Shown here in pieces: positions 1-9,085 of a DNA stretch of 64,000 nt (its first letter is position 1; each line of letters begins with the position of its first letter). The notes under the pieces are model-generated. The model was not told the DNA's origin, searched no databases, and saw nothing but the letters and a program-made list of their open reading frames with translations. A program made the translations under genes and the position numbers. This DNA is from Bacteroidota bacterium (GTDB lineage Bacteria; Bacteroidota; Ignavibacteria; Ignavibacteriales; Melioribacteraceae): NCBI GenBank assembly GCA_023453125.1, contig JAEXUB010000108.1:13097-77096 (forward strand), given 5' to 3'.

Positions 1-60
1 TCTTTTTCATAACCATTAATAATTTTCACGGCAACATAGCAATATATATTAGAATAAGAA

Positions 61-94
61 AGGAATAAAAAAGCCGGAATGAATTTTCCGGCTT
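61..94 (-). terminator. Intrinsic terminator downstream of the DUF5916 gene
   Basis: A 9-bp perfect stem (71-79 with 86-94, AAGCCGGAA/TTCCGGCTT) with a 6-nt loop is followed, reading the minus strand, by a T-rich run (61-70). It lies 22 bases after the stop of the minus-strand gene ending at 117. Confidence 0.8.
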
Positions 95-116
95 TGTATA
101 AACAGGGAGAATTATT

Positions 117-2297
117 TTATAGCCTGTATAAATAAGAAGCCTTAAAGAATAAACCGCGCCTTGTTTCAAGAAAATTATTTGCAGGGCGGTAGTTTGCGCC
201 GTCCCATTCAACCCTTTCAAACATCGATCCGTATCCGACGTGAATAACCGTCCCCGGTATGTAAGTGAATGAAACCAGAAAGTCAGCAAGCATCCTTTCT
301 CTATAGTCATTATATTCAAGAATTCCCCTCAAAAACAAATACTGGTTCAGCTGATATGATACCTTGGTCCTGACAATCGGGTAATTATAAATCAGGGAGC
401 CGTCGGAATCTTTTGTAAAATCGCTGTAAGTAAAAGTAACATTTGCATTCAGCTTATCGGATGGCTGGTAAATAACCCCGGCGGAAACAAGGTTAGAATA
501 GCCCTGGAAAGGAGAATTGGAATAATAAATTGCATCGAGTCTTCTGTATAAGAGAGACAGATAGAAAGTTTTATGCAGCCAGCCTACAAACTGAGCCTGA
601 ATTCCTCCCGTATTAAATCTTTCCCCAAGAAAAATCTCTGTACCCAGAGAATATTTTACTTTAAACTGAAAACTCCCCGGCAGGTAAGTCAGCAGGGAAA
701 CTGTATTGTAAGTTTCCCACATACCGAAAAATGCATCTCTCGTTTGGGCAGAGAAAATTTCCAGGTCAATTCTTCTGAAAAAATCAGACTCCGGATAAAA
801 CTTAGGCCTTAACAGTCCCGAAGCAATAAAGACGCCTGTCCTTGTTAAATACCCCATATCGGCTCTGAAATCTTCCGATACATTTTTAACATTGACGAAA
901 TAATCCAGGTCGCGCGTGCCGTACCCGTATTTAAGGCTTAAGTTATGCCCGTAGAGTGTTTCATCTGCAAAAGGGTTCTTAGACATCGAAAGAGTTCCTC
1001 CGAAGTCTATCATACCCGATTTTGAGACTCTTATTAATCCGTCAATTCCCCCCAGCCTGTTATAACTATCAGACTCCGCCCGCACAGGTATATCTGTCTC
1101 GACCAAATCTTCGCGGGATGCAGCCAAAAGTCCAATATAGCTGTCATCATTAAGAGCATATTTAAATCTTACTATCGGAAAATGTGCATACTTTCCTCTA
1201 TCGGCCGGCGATTGAATTTTTTCATCCATTGCATAAAGAGCCGATAATGTACCCCGTGAAGAAAGCTTTCCTGTAAGTTTAAGCCCGATAAGCGGATCTA
1301 CAATAGTTCTGGTATGAACAAGGGAAACAACCGGATCGGCTTCGCTCTGTCCTGTTCCGCCGAAGACAAAATTCTCTCTTCCCTCAAGAAAGAAGGGGCG
1401 CTTTTCCGGAAAATATAATCCGTATCTTAAATTTATATCCACCTGGCCGGCATCCGATTCAATCTGGCTGAAATCGGGATTATAAGCACCGTCGAGTATA
1501 AGGTCGCTTGTAATTCCGTATTTCATATTAAATCCGAAATCTCTTCTTATGTCCTTTATGCCAAGAGAACCATTTTCGTGTGCCGACTGCTGATTAAAAG
1601 TAACTGCAGGCATAATTTCGAATAGTGTATAATGCTCAACATTTTCATAGAACATCGGTTTCAGCTGGGTAGTAAAAGCATACCCCTTGGCAGGATCCAT
1701 TGGAGGGTATGCACCCTGTTCGGCCTTGCGCGATATTCTTCGTTCAAAGAATACAGCCATTTCCACAGGATTGGTGTTTGCATACCGGATGCTCTTTAAC
1801 GGTATCTGCATTTCAATTGTATAGCCGTCGCTGTCTATTTTACCGGCACTGTACCATACAAAATCAATTCCTGTATCCTCGCTGTCCCCTACCATCTTAC
1901 TGTCCGATTGAATACCGAATGGATTCACATAAAAAGCGCAGAGAGACTGCTGGTCGTTAAATGTATCAAGGTTAAGGCAAATCCAGTCGTCAGGTCTGGT
2001 GTTATCCCTGTTGGTCATCGTTGCCTTAATTTTATCAGGTTCGCTGTCGTAGCATTTATATGCGAAATAAATATTCTCCTTGTCGTAGCACATATATACA
2101 ACGGTTTTTTCCGACTGGTCTTTACCGAAATCGGGAATAAAGGTTTTAAATCCTGTAACCGAAGGGGCCGTTTTCCATATTTCATCGTCAAGCACGCCGT
2201 CAATCTTCGGAGGCGCATTCGTAAACTTCGGGCGCAATGGATCAGTTGCGGTAATAACCGCCGTTAACATAAAAAAGAAGAGAAGGTATGCTTTCAT
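117..2297 (-). CDS. CBM9-like / DUF5916 secreted outer-membrane barrel protein
   Basis: The 726-residue protein has an N-terminal signal peptide (about residues 1-18, MKAYLLFFFMLTAVITA). A carbohydrate-binding family 9-like domain follows (about 25-200, containing IDGVLDDEIWKTAP and the conserved YFAYKCYD strand). The long C-terminal part (about 230-726) is rich in alternating aromatic strands, typical of the DUF5916 outer-membrane beta-barrel, and ends in YLYRL. DUF5916 proteins are common in Bacteroidota and related phyla, but their substrate is not established; binding or passage of a glycan or peptide at the outer membrane is inference. A GAGGA ribosome-binding site precedes the ATG. The gene is 29 bases downstream of the M2/M3-like peptidase and is followed by a clear terminator, so it is probably the last gene of a short minus-strand operon. 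Confidence 0.85.
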   Translation of the reverse strand: MKAYLLFFFMLTAVITATDPLRPKFTNAPPKIDGVLDDEIWKTAPSVTGFKTFIPDFGKDQSEKTVVYMCYDKENIYFAYKCYDSEPDKIKATMTNRDNTRPDDWICLNLDTFNDQQSLCAFYVNPFGIQSDSKMVGDSEDTGIDFVWYSAGKIDSDGYTIEMQIPLKSIRYANTNPVEMAVFFERRISRKAEQGAYPPMDPAKGYAFTTQLKPMFYENVEHYTLFEIMPAVTFNQQSAHENGSLGIKDIRRDFGFNMKYGITSDLILDGAYNPDFSQIESDAGQVDINLRYGLYFPEKRPFFLEGRENFVFGGTGQSEADPVVSLVHTRTIVDPLIGLKLTGKLSSRGTLSALYAMDEKIQSPADRGKYAHFPIVRFKYALNDDSYIGLLAASREDLVETDIPVRAESDSYNRLGGIDGLIRVSKSGMIDFGGTLSMSKNPFADETLYGHNLSLKYGYGTRDLDYFVNVKNVSEDFRADMGYLTRTGVFIASGLLRPKFYPESDFFRRIDLEIFSAQTRDAFFGMWETYNTVSLLTYLPGSFQFKVKYSLGTEIFLGERFNTGGIQAQFVGWLHKTFYLSLLYRRLDAIYYSNSPFQGYSNLVSAGVIYQPSDKLNANVTFTYSDFTKDSDGSLIYNYPIVRTKVSYQLNQYLFLRGILEYNDYRERMLADFLVSFTYIPGTVIHVGYGSMFERVEWDGANYRPANNFLETRRGLFFKASYLYRL

Positions 2298-2326
2298 ATT
2301 ATCCTCGTATTACTTAGTCCCCGTTT

Positions 2327-3814
2327 TTAAATTCCAAGTTGTTTTAAATACCCCTCAACATCAAGGGTTTTTCCTGTTGCCCGTTTCAGTATCTGCTGCC
2401 ATTCAAGAAGCATTCCGTCTTTGTATAAATTATCCGCCATAAATTCCCCAACGTGCTTATCGAATAGATAATTGCCGCCGAACCTGTTTTTGAGTGCATC
2501 ATGAACCTGCCATGCAATTATATCGGCCAGAAAATAGTTGTGAAGGTAACAGGGATAATCAACATACAATGTATTCACCATTGAAAATGGATACTTTATA
2601 TTTTCGAGCAGGAGATATTTTTCAATAAGCGAGGAGAATAATTCTCCCGGATCCCTGTCGGGATTTTTGTAGAGCTCAATTTCAAGCATAAAATTTATCA
2701 GGTTAAATCTTATTTTGACTGCCTCGTTGAATTTATCAACTGAAGTATACCCTTTAATCTTTTCATCCGTAAAGCGGGCATATTTTTTGTACCATTCCGG
2801 GTGTTTGCTGAACCCTGCCAGTGTCTGTGCCATTCCTTCATAAAATGCGGGAGCAGTTCCCCCCATGCACCATTCATATCCTTCAAGCAGGGGACTCTCG
2901 ATTGCGGTTTTCATCCATTGGAGGCCGTGGCCAAGTTCATGAAGATAGACAGAAACCGGCATGTTCGGTACCATAACAACTCTCATATCCTCAGGTATTC
3001 TAACTCCGATGCAATTTCCCCCGAAATCTGCCTCTTTTATTACGAATCTAATTGGAAGTTTGCCGTAGTCTATTCCAATATCGGCAAGAGTTTCGCTCAT
3101 TACAAGAAAAAGACTGTCTTTCGAAAAAGAGGGGGCCGGCAGATTCTTCTGAAACCGGGCTATATCACCGATACTTACAGCCCCTTTTTCATTCTTAATT
3201 TTATCGAAGAGTTCTTTATATACCGGCAGAGTTTTTTTGTCAACGGATTCCACAAATTCGTAAAACCATTTTGCTCCCAGTCCGGTAGATTCCAAAACAA
3301 ATTCCGCATAATTATTATATCCGTTCACTAAAGCTAGTTCATTCCTCTTCTTTATCAGTTCAATAACTCTCGCCTGCAGTTCTTTTGTCTTCGCCGCATC
3401 TTTCGTATCACGGTTTCTAACATCTTCAAGCAGGGAGGAGGATAATTTTATAATTTCCGGAGAGTATTCAATTGAAGCAGCATCAAGTATTTTTTTCCAT
3501 ACATCAATTCTTCTTTTCAATGATTGGTCGCCCATTATCTCCGGCTCACTGCCCCAGCCTTTGATATTCTTTTTCAGTTCTTCATCGGTGAATAATTTTC
3601 TGAATTTCTCTTTTGCAGATTGAATATCGGCCGGACCTTCAAGAGAATAAAGATTCCAGGTCTGAAGCCCGAAGTTATTGCATATCTCTTCGTAAACTTT
3701 TTCCTTATCGTCAAGATATTTCTTAATTGTGCCCTTCTGCTGGGGAGCAGCAGAGGCAACAAAAAGAATTAAAATAATGAATGTTTTAATGACTAAAAAT
3801 GAATGCTTTTTCAT
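2327..3814 (-). CDS. Secreted M2/M3-like zinc metallopeptidase (gluzincin)
   Basis: The 495-residue protein begins with a signal peptide (about 1-24, hydrophobic FLVIKTFIILILFVASAAP). The middle is helical. The zinc site HELGH is at 292-296, with a glutamate in EGMAQ at 326 about 30 residues later, the spacing of the angiotensin-converting-enzyme/oligopeptidase (M2/M3) superfamily. Overall length and helix-rich composition fit a peptidyl-dipeptidase-like fold, though similarity to classical M2 is distant by eye. It would cleave oligopeptides in the periplasm. The gene sits 22 bases after the octaheme cytochrome gene and 29 bases before the DUF5916 gene, all on the minus strand. The substrate and precise family are uncertain; the HEXXH metallopeptidase assignment is firm. 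Confidence 0.85.
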   Translation of the reverse strand: MKKHSFLVIKTFIILILFVASAAPQQKGTIKKYLDDKEKVYEEICNNFGLQTWNLYSLEGPADIQSAKEKFRKLFTDEELKKNIKGWGSEPEIMGDQSLKRRIDVWKKILDAASIEYSPEIIKLSSSLLEDVRNRDTKDAAKTKELQARVIELIKKRNELALVNGYNNYAEFVLESTGLGAKWFYEFVESVDKKTLPVYKELFDKIKNEKGAVSIGDIARFQKNLPAPSFSKDSLFLVMSETLADIGIDYGKLPIRFVIKEADFGGNCIGVRIPEDMRVVMVPNMPVSVYLHELGHGLQWMKTAIESPLLEGYEWCMGGTAPAFYEGMAQTLAGFSKHPEWYKKYARFTDEKIKGYTSVDKFNEAVKIRFNLINFMLEIELYKNPDRDPGELFSSLIEKYLLLENIKYPFSMVNTLYVDYPCYLHNYFLADIIAWQVHDALKNRFGGNYLFDKHVGEFMADNLYKDGMLLEWQQILKRATGKTLDVEGYLKQLGI

Positions 3815-3836
3815 ATCACACTCCGGGGGAAAATAA

Positions 3837-4913
3837 TTAATTCATTTTTTGATACAGCTTTTTGACGGTGCTTTCAGATAATGGTTCCAGAAAGAGCATT
3901 TGGGACTTGTCAATTCCTCTTTTAAGAAAGCTCCATCCCCTTGTTTTTACATTCTCCCTGTCATAAACTGCAAAATCTGCTGTAATGGAACTCTTCCAGT
4001 CCTCAGGCACGGGGATAACTCCTTTTGTATTCATAATTGTCCCCTTCTCCCCGTTCCAGTAGGTGAGTATTATTTTCTTTGTCTTCATATAATTTGTAAC
4101 AACCGCATTTCCGTGGCAGTCGCGGCACTTTCTCCCCTCTTTGCTGATTGTATGTGCTTTATAAGGGCCAATGGCAAGAAATGTCTTGTCCTTGAATGTA
4201 AGCCCCATAAAATTAGCCGCCTGAATTTTCTTTGTAAAAGTATTCCTGGCAAGAAGAACAAATCCGTGAAGTCCGGCATTTATTCTGCCCGATTCAAAAT
4301 GGCAGCTGAAACAGGAAACCTGTGTCTGAACGTGGCATGCGCTGCAATCCAGCTTATCGTAATGAATGGAATGAGACCGTGAAGAATTAATTTGTTTATG
4401 GCACGATTCACAGTTTTTTTCAACCGCCCCCTCGTAAATGGAGCGGAGCTCCCTGCCGTCCCCGTGCATATCCGATGCCGTATGACAGTCGGTACAAACC
4501 ATTCCTTTATCCCTGTGAACATCCCCCGAAACTCCAATTTCGGCAGTCTGATGCGTATGGCAGTTTCTGCATGCTGTCAGGTTTACACTTTTAGAATTTG
4601 GTGTATCGTGGCAGTCGGAACAGGAAGGAGAATATTTATCATGAATTATTCTGCTCCCGAGAGCATTCTCTTCAGCGTGGCAATTCATACAGTCGGGAGA
4701 TATTTTCATTCTTGTAATAGATTCAAATCCGCCATTCTCTTCACAGTACCAGTATTCGGCTCCTGCACGGGTATAATGAAGACTTTTTTCAAAATTGGCA
4801 GGGCTTTGCGGCTTAACAACTCCTGCTGCCTGAAGCATAAAAAACAGGAATGCGAAAAAAGAGTATTTCAGGGGCATATTATTTCCATAAATTTTCAATT
4901 CAAATTTACGCAT
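3837..4913 (-). CDS. Octaheme c-type cytochrome, exported
   Basis: The 358-residue protein carries eight CxxCH heme-attachment motifs in order: CMNCH, CSDCH, CRNCH, CTDCH, CESCH, CSACH, CFSCH and CRDCH. Seven lie in the first two thirds and the last after a heme-free segment. Many isolated histidines between motifs could be distal ligands. The arrangement resembles the multiheme cytochrome c3/OTR/DmsE-like group rather than nitrite reductase; no CxxCK is present. The first ATG gives a 12-residue extension before a typical signal peptide that starts at Met13 (4877; MPLKYSFFAFLFFMLQAAG), so 4877 may be the true start. It probably transfers electrons in the periplasm, but no oxidase, reductase or quinol dehydrogenase subunit is adjacent, so the partner is unknown. 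Confidence 0.88.
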   Translation of the reverse strand: MRKFELKIYGNNMPLKYSFFAFLFFMLQAAGVVKPQSPANFEKSLHYTRAGAEYWYCEENGGFESITRMKISPDCMNCHAEENALGSRIIHDKYSPSCSDCHDTPNSKSVNLTACRNCHTHQTAEIGVSGDVHRDKGMVCTDCHTASDMHGDGRELRSIYEGAVEKNCESCHKQINSSRSHSIHYDKLDCSACHVQTQVSCFSCHFESGRINAGLHGFVLLARNTFTKKIQAANFMGLTFKDKTFLAIGPYKAHTISKEGRKCRDCHGNAVVTNYMKTKKIILTYWNGEKGTIMNTKGVIPVPEDWKSSITADFAVYDRENVKTRGWSFLKRGIDKSQMLFLEPLSESTVKKLYQKMN

Positions 4914-5063
4914 TCACTCTTTATAACAGTAATCAATTTTAATTCTTCAATTAAAACAGGGAGTACCAGGCTTAAGATTAACGCAATAGGATTTAAAATT
5001 CAGGAAGATAATTACAGGAGGCAGAATAGTTATACGGCAGGCTAATAAAAAGGAGGATAGGAT

Positions 5064-5294
5064 TTAGTTTGAATTTGAATCTTTTCCTTTACGGCTGATA
5101 TACTTTAGAAAAATGGAGAGAAGAAAATCCAGCAGGGCTACCAGAATAAATACGCCCCCCGCCAGTCCGGTTACTGTGTAGGTAAGCAACTCAGTCCTTG
5201 TACTGGATGCATCTGCATTCATCAGCCCGGCAGCTGAGTAAAACACGCAGATGAGTCCTATAAAAAAGGAAATGTAACTTAAAATTCTTTTCAT
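5064..5294 (-). CDS. Small two-helix membrane protein, unknown function
   Basis: About 76 residues from the ATG at 5292-5294 (an upstream TTG at 5307-5309 would add five residues, with no ribosome-binding site). It contains two hydrophobic segments (ILSYISFFIGLICVFYSAAG and the YTVTGLAGGVFILVALLDFLLSIFL region, in pieces) and a basic, polar C-terminus (KYISRKGKDSNSN). The pattern fits a small inner-membrane protein with both ends inside. It resembles no family I can name. It lies 150 bases upstream of the cytochrome gene and divergent from the LytS-type kinase. No Shine-Dalgarno sequence is evident, which lowers confidence. Confidence 0.5.
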   Translation of the reverse strand: MKRILSYISFFIGLICVFYSAAGLMNADASSTRTELLTYTVTGLAGGVFILVALLDFLLSIFLKYISRKGKDSNSN

Positions 5295-5330
5295 ACCCAA
5301 AAATATCAAAAAAAAAGGAAAATGAAATAA

Positions 5331-5359
5331 GCCGTTAAAACCATCTATTAACCGTTCAT
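5331..5359 (+). promoter_or_regulatory. Candidate LytTR direct-repeat site upstream of the kinase gene
   Basis: Two similar 9-mers, GCCGTTAAA (5331-5339) and ACCGTTCAT (5351-5359), lie 20 bp apart. The second fits the known LytTR half-site pattern (W-M-M-GTT-N-R-K) fully; the first misses two positions. They are about 70 bp upstream of the lytS/lytR-type pair, as an autoregulatory site would be. This is a pattern match only. Confidence 0.3.
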
Positions 5360-5426
5360 AATAAATTATTTACTTTAGGCTTTAAATAGCCGATTTTTGT
5401 GTGTCAGGAATAATCAAATTAGAGCA

Positions 5427-6536
5427 ATGGCATTTTCGGCAAGAACAAGAAATTTTTTCAATAGGTTACTCTTCAGCGGAGTCACCCTTTCCTTCTACAA
5501 GCTGAATCTTATAGGGTGGGGACTTGTAATTGCAGCCGATACAATAATTGTAAGCCCTAAGGATCTCCTTTCAAGTTTTCCCCTGTTTCTGCAGAACACA
5601 ATAGCATGGGGTACCGGATATCCACTAACCCTATACCTGAGAACATTTTATAAGAAATTCGATTATAAAAGCCACTCCATAGGGAGTTTGATTACTCTGA
5701 TTCTGCTCGGCTCACTTGTCTGCTCTCTTATTCTCTATTCTTCGGCCGCTGCAATATACATTATTTCAGGAACCACCTCCCGCTCCATGCCTTACGATTA
5801 TTTTTTAAGACTCTGGGTAGTAGCCGACAGGATGACCCGCTTTTTCCCATTAATGACCACCTGGAGCCTGATGTATTTCGGAATTAAAATCTGGATCGAT
5901 TTTACAATCGAAAGGGAAAAAGTAATTAAAGCAGAACTATTCGCACAGCAGGCACAGCTTCAAATGCTGCGGTACCAGATAAATCCCCACTTTCTTTTCA
6001 ATTCATTCAGTTCTTTGAGAGCTTTAACCAGAAGCGCACCAAAAAAAGCCGAGGAAATGATTTCCAAGCTATCTGAATTTTACCGCTATTCCCTTGTCTC
6101 AAGAAATCATGAAGTCTCGCTTAATGATGAGATAGAGGCAATTACACTCTACTCCGAAATAGAAAAAATCCGCTTTGAAGAAAATCTTCAGTTTGAATTC
6201 CATATTGATCCGGTCGCAGAAGTATATCCCATCCCCTCTTTTCTTATTCACCCTCTTGTAGACAACGCAATAAAGTACGGGATGAAAACCAGCACAATGC
6301 CTCTGCGTGTAATTATAAATGCCGAGGTGGTTAACGGTCATCTGATTATTGAGGTCAAAAACTCCGGTAAGTGGATACCTTTAAATGAAAAAAATGAATA
6401 TTACAGCACCGGGACAGGAATTAATAATATAAAGGAAAGGCTCGCATTTTCATATCCGAACAAGCATTCAATCGAAGTAACAGAAAAAGAGGGTTTTGTA
6501 AGCGTTAGAATAGAAATATTCAAGGAATTAAAATGA
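5427..6536 (+). CDS. LytS-family membrane sensor histidine kinase
   Basis: A 369-residue protein from the ATG at 5427; a TTG ten codons upstream (5397) is open but lacks a better start signal. The N-terminal 160 residues hold about four transmembrane helices with short loops. The His_kinase domain has the family signature YQINPHFLFNSF, with the phospho-acceptor His near residue 188, followed by a HATPase_c domain (HPLVDNAIKYG N-box and GTGINNIKERL). LytS-type kinases pair with LytTR regulators, and here the next gene overlaps by four bases (ATGA), so the pair is co-translated. The signal sensed is unknown; the membrane domain has no large periplasmic loop, suggesting detection within or at the membrane. 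Confidence 0.93.
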   Translation: MAFSARTRNFFNRLLFSGVTLSFYKLNLIGWGLVIAADTIIVSPKDLLSSFPLFLQNTIAWGTGYPLTLYLRTFYKKFDYKSHSIGSLITLILLGSLVCSLILYSSAAAIYIISGTTSRSMPYDYFLRLWVVADRMTRFFPLMTTWSLMYFGIKIWIDFTIEREKVIKAELFAQQAQLQMLRYQINPHFLFNSFSSLRALTRSAPKKAEEMISKLSEFYRYSLVSRNHEVSLNDEIEAITLYSEIEKIRFEENLQFEFHIDPVAEVYPIPSFLIHPLVDNAIKYGMKTSTMPLRVIINAEVVNGHLIIEVKNSGKWIPLNEKNEYYSTGTGINNIKERLAFSYPNKHSIEVTEKEGFVSVRIEIFKELK

Positions 6537-7258
6537 AAAAAGTATTTAAAGCAGTAATTATAGATGATGAAAAACTTGCTCGGGAAGACCTGCGCTCTCT
6601 CCTTGAGGAATTCCAGGAAGTCCAGATAATCGGAGAAGCTGGAAATGCCGATGAGGCTAAAAAGATAGTTGCAGAACTCGATCCCGACCTTATATTCCTC
6701 GATATCCAGATGCCGGGGAAAAACGGCTTTGAACTGCTCAGCGAATTAAATACCAGAGCCAAGATAATTTTTGTAACCGCATATGATGAGTATGCAATTA
6801 AAGCATTCGAAGTAAATGCGCAGGACTACCTTCTCAAACCGGTAAACTCAAAAAGGCTCCAATCCTCCCTTGAGCACCTTAAAACAGCACGGATAGAAAA
6901 AACGTCGGATGCCAAGACTTTTGAATACGGCGACAGCTTCTTTCTTATGATAAATAATGCATACCAGTTTATCAAGATAAGCAGCATTATATGTATAACT
7001 GCGGCAGGGAATTATTCCGAAATTACAACAAACAGCAAAATAAAGGGACTCGTTCTTAAATCGATGATAGAATGGGAGAACAAACTGCCGGCAGGTACTT
7101 TCGTCAGGATTCACAGGAACGCAATCATTAATCTTGAATATATTGACCACGTAGAAGAATGGTTTAATTATTCTTACCAGATTTATTTGAAGGGACTCGA
7201 GAAACCTGTTCTGATGAGCAGGCGCTATGCAGCCAAACTGAAAGAAATTCTCTCCTAA
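6533..7258 (+). CDS. LytR/AlgR-type response regulator (REC-LytTR)
   Basis: 241 residues. The receiver domain (about 5-120) has the acidic pair DD at 11-12, phospho-acceptor Asp57 (LIFLDIQMPG), the T/S position in IIFVTAYDEYA and the conserved Lys in LLKPV. The LytTR DNA-binding domain (about 140-241) has the typical FVRIHRNAIINLEYIDHVE core and ends RRYAAKLKEIL. It is the output partner of the overlapping kinase gene and probably activates transcription from direct-repeat sites. No obvious target operon is adjacent; the candidate repeat upstream of the kinase suggests autoregulation. Confidence 0.95.
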   Translation: MKKVFKAVIIDDEKLAREDLRSLLEEFQEVQIIGEAGNADEAKKIVAELDPDLIFLDIQMPGKNGFELLSELNTRAKIIFVTAYDEYAIKAFEVNAQDYLLKPVNSKRLQSSLEHLKTARIEKTSDAKTFEYGDSFFLMINNAYQFIKISSIICITAAGNYSEITTNSKIKGLVLKSMIEWENKLPAGTFVRIHRNAIINLEYIDHVEEWFNYSYQIYLKGLEKPVLMSRRYAAKLKEILS

Positions 7259-7287
7259 GATATAAACGCAGAAAGGTTTAAAAGGGG

Positions 7288-7318
7288 CAACGGCCGGCTT
7301 TGGGGGAACCGACCGTTG
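7288..7318 (+). terminator. Weak hairpin after the LytTR regulator
   Basis: A 10-bp stem with one C-A mismatch (7288-7297 with 7309-7318, CAACGGCCGG/CCGACCGTTG) lies 30 bases after the regulator stop. No T-run follows, so it is either a poor terminator or another RNA structure. The rest of 7259-7498 shows no gene. Confidence 0.35.
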
Positions 7319-7412
7319 TTATGGGGTAATGAAAAGACAATGCAATTCTAATTATTAATCCCTTCACTTCAACGGGAAACTCAATTAACGGCTTAAGAAT
7401 TATTCGGACGGT

Positions 7413-7459
7413 AATTAAAAGGCGCCGGACGGCAGTCTGCTTTACAAGACGGGGCGCCT
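7413..7459 (-). terminator. Terminator of the arabinose operon
   Basis: Reading the minus strand after abfA, AGGCGCC/GGCGCCT arms (7453-7459 and 7420-7426) enclose an inner GTCT/AGAC pairing, and a T-rich tract (TTTTAATT) follows. It lies about 40 bases after the abfA stop codon. Confidence 0.55.
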
Positions 7460-7498
7460 CCTAAATGGAAAACGCCCGTATCCTGATGTGAGAACGAA

Positions 7499-9037
7499 TT
7501 ATTTTACGACTGTAATTTTAACAATTGATTTGGAGGGCATTTCAAGCATTATGCTTCTGCCGGACTGCTTAAATCCATTGAACGGTTTAATATTTACCTC
7601 TTCAGGCTTTCCGAAATCGTTAAACGATGAAATCTTTTCACCGGTGATAATTTCTCCGGAGATTTTATTGCTGTATAAATCGTCAAGTTCAATTTCAACT
7701 CGGTGCATATTCTCCGCATCCAAATTGCAGACTGTTACATTTATTTCCCCTTTCTTATTCAGCGATGCAGAGGCATTAATGAGAGGAAGCTTTTCATTGT
7801 ATTTATTGTAGACCGGGACTCCCGATAGGGCAGCGGGTATCATATCTGCATCCTGATGCACTTTATACATCTTGAAAACATAATAAGTAGGGGTGAGCAC
7901 CATTTTTTCTTCTTTTGTAAGTACAATTGCCTGAAGTACATTAACAGTCTGTGCAATGTTGGCCATTTTAACGCGCGCGGCATTATTATTAAAAATATTA
8001 AGGTTCATTCCCGCGGTCATGGCGTCCCTGAGAGCATTCTGCTGAAACAGGAATCCGGGATTAGTCCCCTTTTCAACATCCCACCAGGTTCCCCATTCGT
8101 CAACCATAAGTCCTATTCTTTTATCTTTATCATACTTATCCATAATGGCTGAATGTTTCTTAACAAGTTCTTCCATTTGTGATGCAAAACTAAGCTGTGC
8201 ATACCACTGGTTTTCGTCAAACTGTGTTGCAGCTCCTTTCTTAGACCAGTTCTGGACAGAATAAAAGTGGAGAGAAACCCCCTGCATCTGCCAGCCGGGA
8301 ATGTTTTTCATTAGCACTTCAGTCCAGTTATAATCAAATGCATTTGCCCCGGAGGCAATCTTAAAAAGCCTGTTGTCATTATAATTGAAACAAAAACTTG
8401 CAAACTGCCTGTAGAGGTCGGCATAATATTCGGGCCTCATTTCACCGCCACATCCCCAGGATTCATTACCCACTCCCCAGTATTTAACTTTCCAGGGTTC
8501 TATTCTGCCATTTGCCCTTCTAAGATTGGCCATCGGCACATCTTCGGCGCTTGTAAGATATTCGACCCATTCCTGCATTTCCTGCACAGTACCGCTCCCG
8601 ACATTAGCGGATATATACGGTTCGGCACCGATTAATTCGCACAGGTCCATAAATTCGTGGGTTCCGAAGCTGTTGTCTTCAACCACTTTTCCCCAATGGA
8701 TATTCATCATTTTCGGGCGCTTCTCCTTTGGGCCGATTCCGTCTTTCCAGTGGTAAGTATCGGCAAAACATCCGCCGGGCCAGCGCAGCACCGGAATACT
8801 TATCTCTTTAAGTGCGCTGATTACATCATTCCTTATTCCGCGAGTATTGGGAATTGATGATTTTTCACCCACATAAATTCCGCCGTAGATACAGTTGCCC
8901 AGGTGTTCTGCAAAATGCCCGTAGAGCTCTTTATTGATTTTCGCCTTAGCATTCTTAACTTCAAGCGAAATCTTTGTCTGTCCAAGACAGAATGAAACCG
9001 TTAAAAAAACAAAAAGAAGTAATAAATATTTTTTCAT
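7499..9037 (-). CDS. abfA: Secreted alpha-L-arabinofuranosidase, GH51
   Basis: The 512-residue enzyme releases terminal L-arabinofuranose from arabinan, arabinoxylan or arabinogalactan. A signal peptide (about 1-19, [19 protein letters not shown]) places it outside the cytoplasm, whereas many GH51 enzymes are cytoplasmic. The TIM barrel contains [10 protein letters not shown] near the N-terminus, the acid/base Glu192 in [12 protein letters not shown] and the nucleophile Glu314 in VDEWGTWW. A beta-sandwich C-terminal domain follows (about 400-512). It is the last gene of the arabinose operon, separated from the isomerase gene by a hairpin with a T-run (9051-9078), which may lower its expression. 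A GGGGGAC ribosome-binding site precedes the ATG. Confidence 0.95.
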   Translation of the reverse strand: MKKYLLLLFVFLTVSFCLGQTKISLEVKNAKAKINKELYGHFAEHLGNCIYGGIYVGEKSSIPNTRGIRNDVISALKEISIPVLRWPGGCFADTYHWKDGIGPKEKRPKMMNIHWGKVVEDNSFGTHEFMDLCELIGAEPYISANVGSGTVQEMQEWVEYLTSAEDVPMANLRRANGRIEPWKVKYWGVGNESWGCGGEMRPEYYADLYRQFASFCFNYNDNRLFKIASGANAFDYNWTEVLMKNIPGWQMQGVSLHFYSVQNWSKKGAATQFDENQWYAQLSFASQMEELVKKHSAIMDKYDKDKRIGLMVDEWGTWWDVEKGTNPGFLFQQNALRDAMTAGMNLNIFNNNAARVKMANIAQTVNVLQAIVLTKEEKMVLTPTYYVFKMYKVHQDADMIPAALSGVPVYNKYNEKLPLINASASLNKKGEINVTVCNLDAENMHRVEIELDDLYSNKISGEIITGEKISSFNDFGKPEEVNIKPFNGFKQSGRSIMLEMPSKSIVKITVVK

Positions 9038-9050
9038 TTGTCCCCCGTGA

Positions 9051-9078
9051 AAAAAAATGCGGGGAATTAATTCCCCGC
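9051..9078 (-). terminator. Hairpin with T-run between isomerase and abfA genes
   Basis: A perfect 20-bp palindrome (9059-9078, GCGGGGAATTAATTCCCCGC) is followed on the minus strand by A then eight Ts (9051-9058). It has the form of an intrinsic terminator, yet sits inside an otherwise continuous operon. It may be a partial terminator or protect the 3' end of a processed upstream mRNA. Confidence 0.65.
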
Positions 9079-9085
9079 TAAATAA

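Noticed and set aside
4392..5045. 217-codon plus-strand ORF
   Set aside because: Antisense to the cytochrome gene and extends into AT-rich spacer; no recognisable domain.
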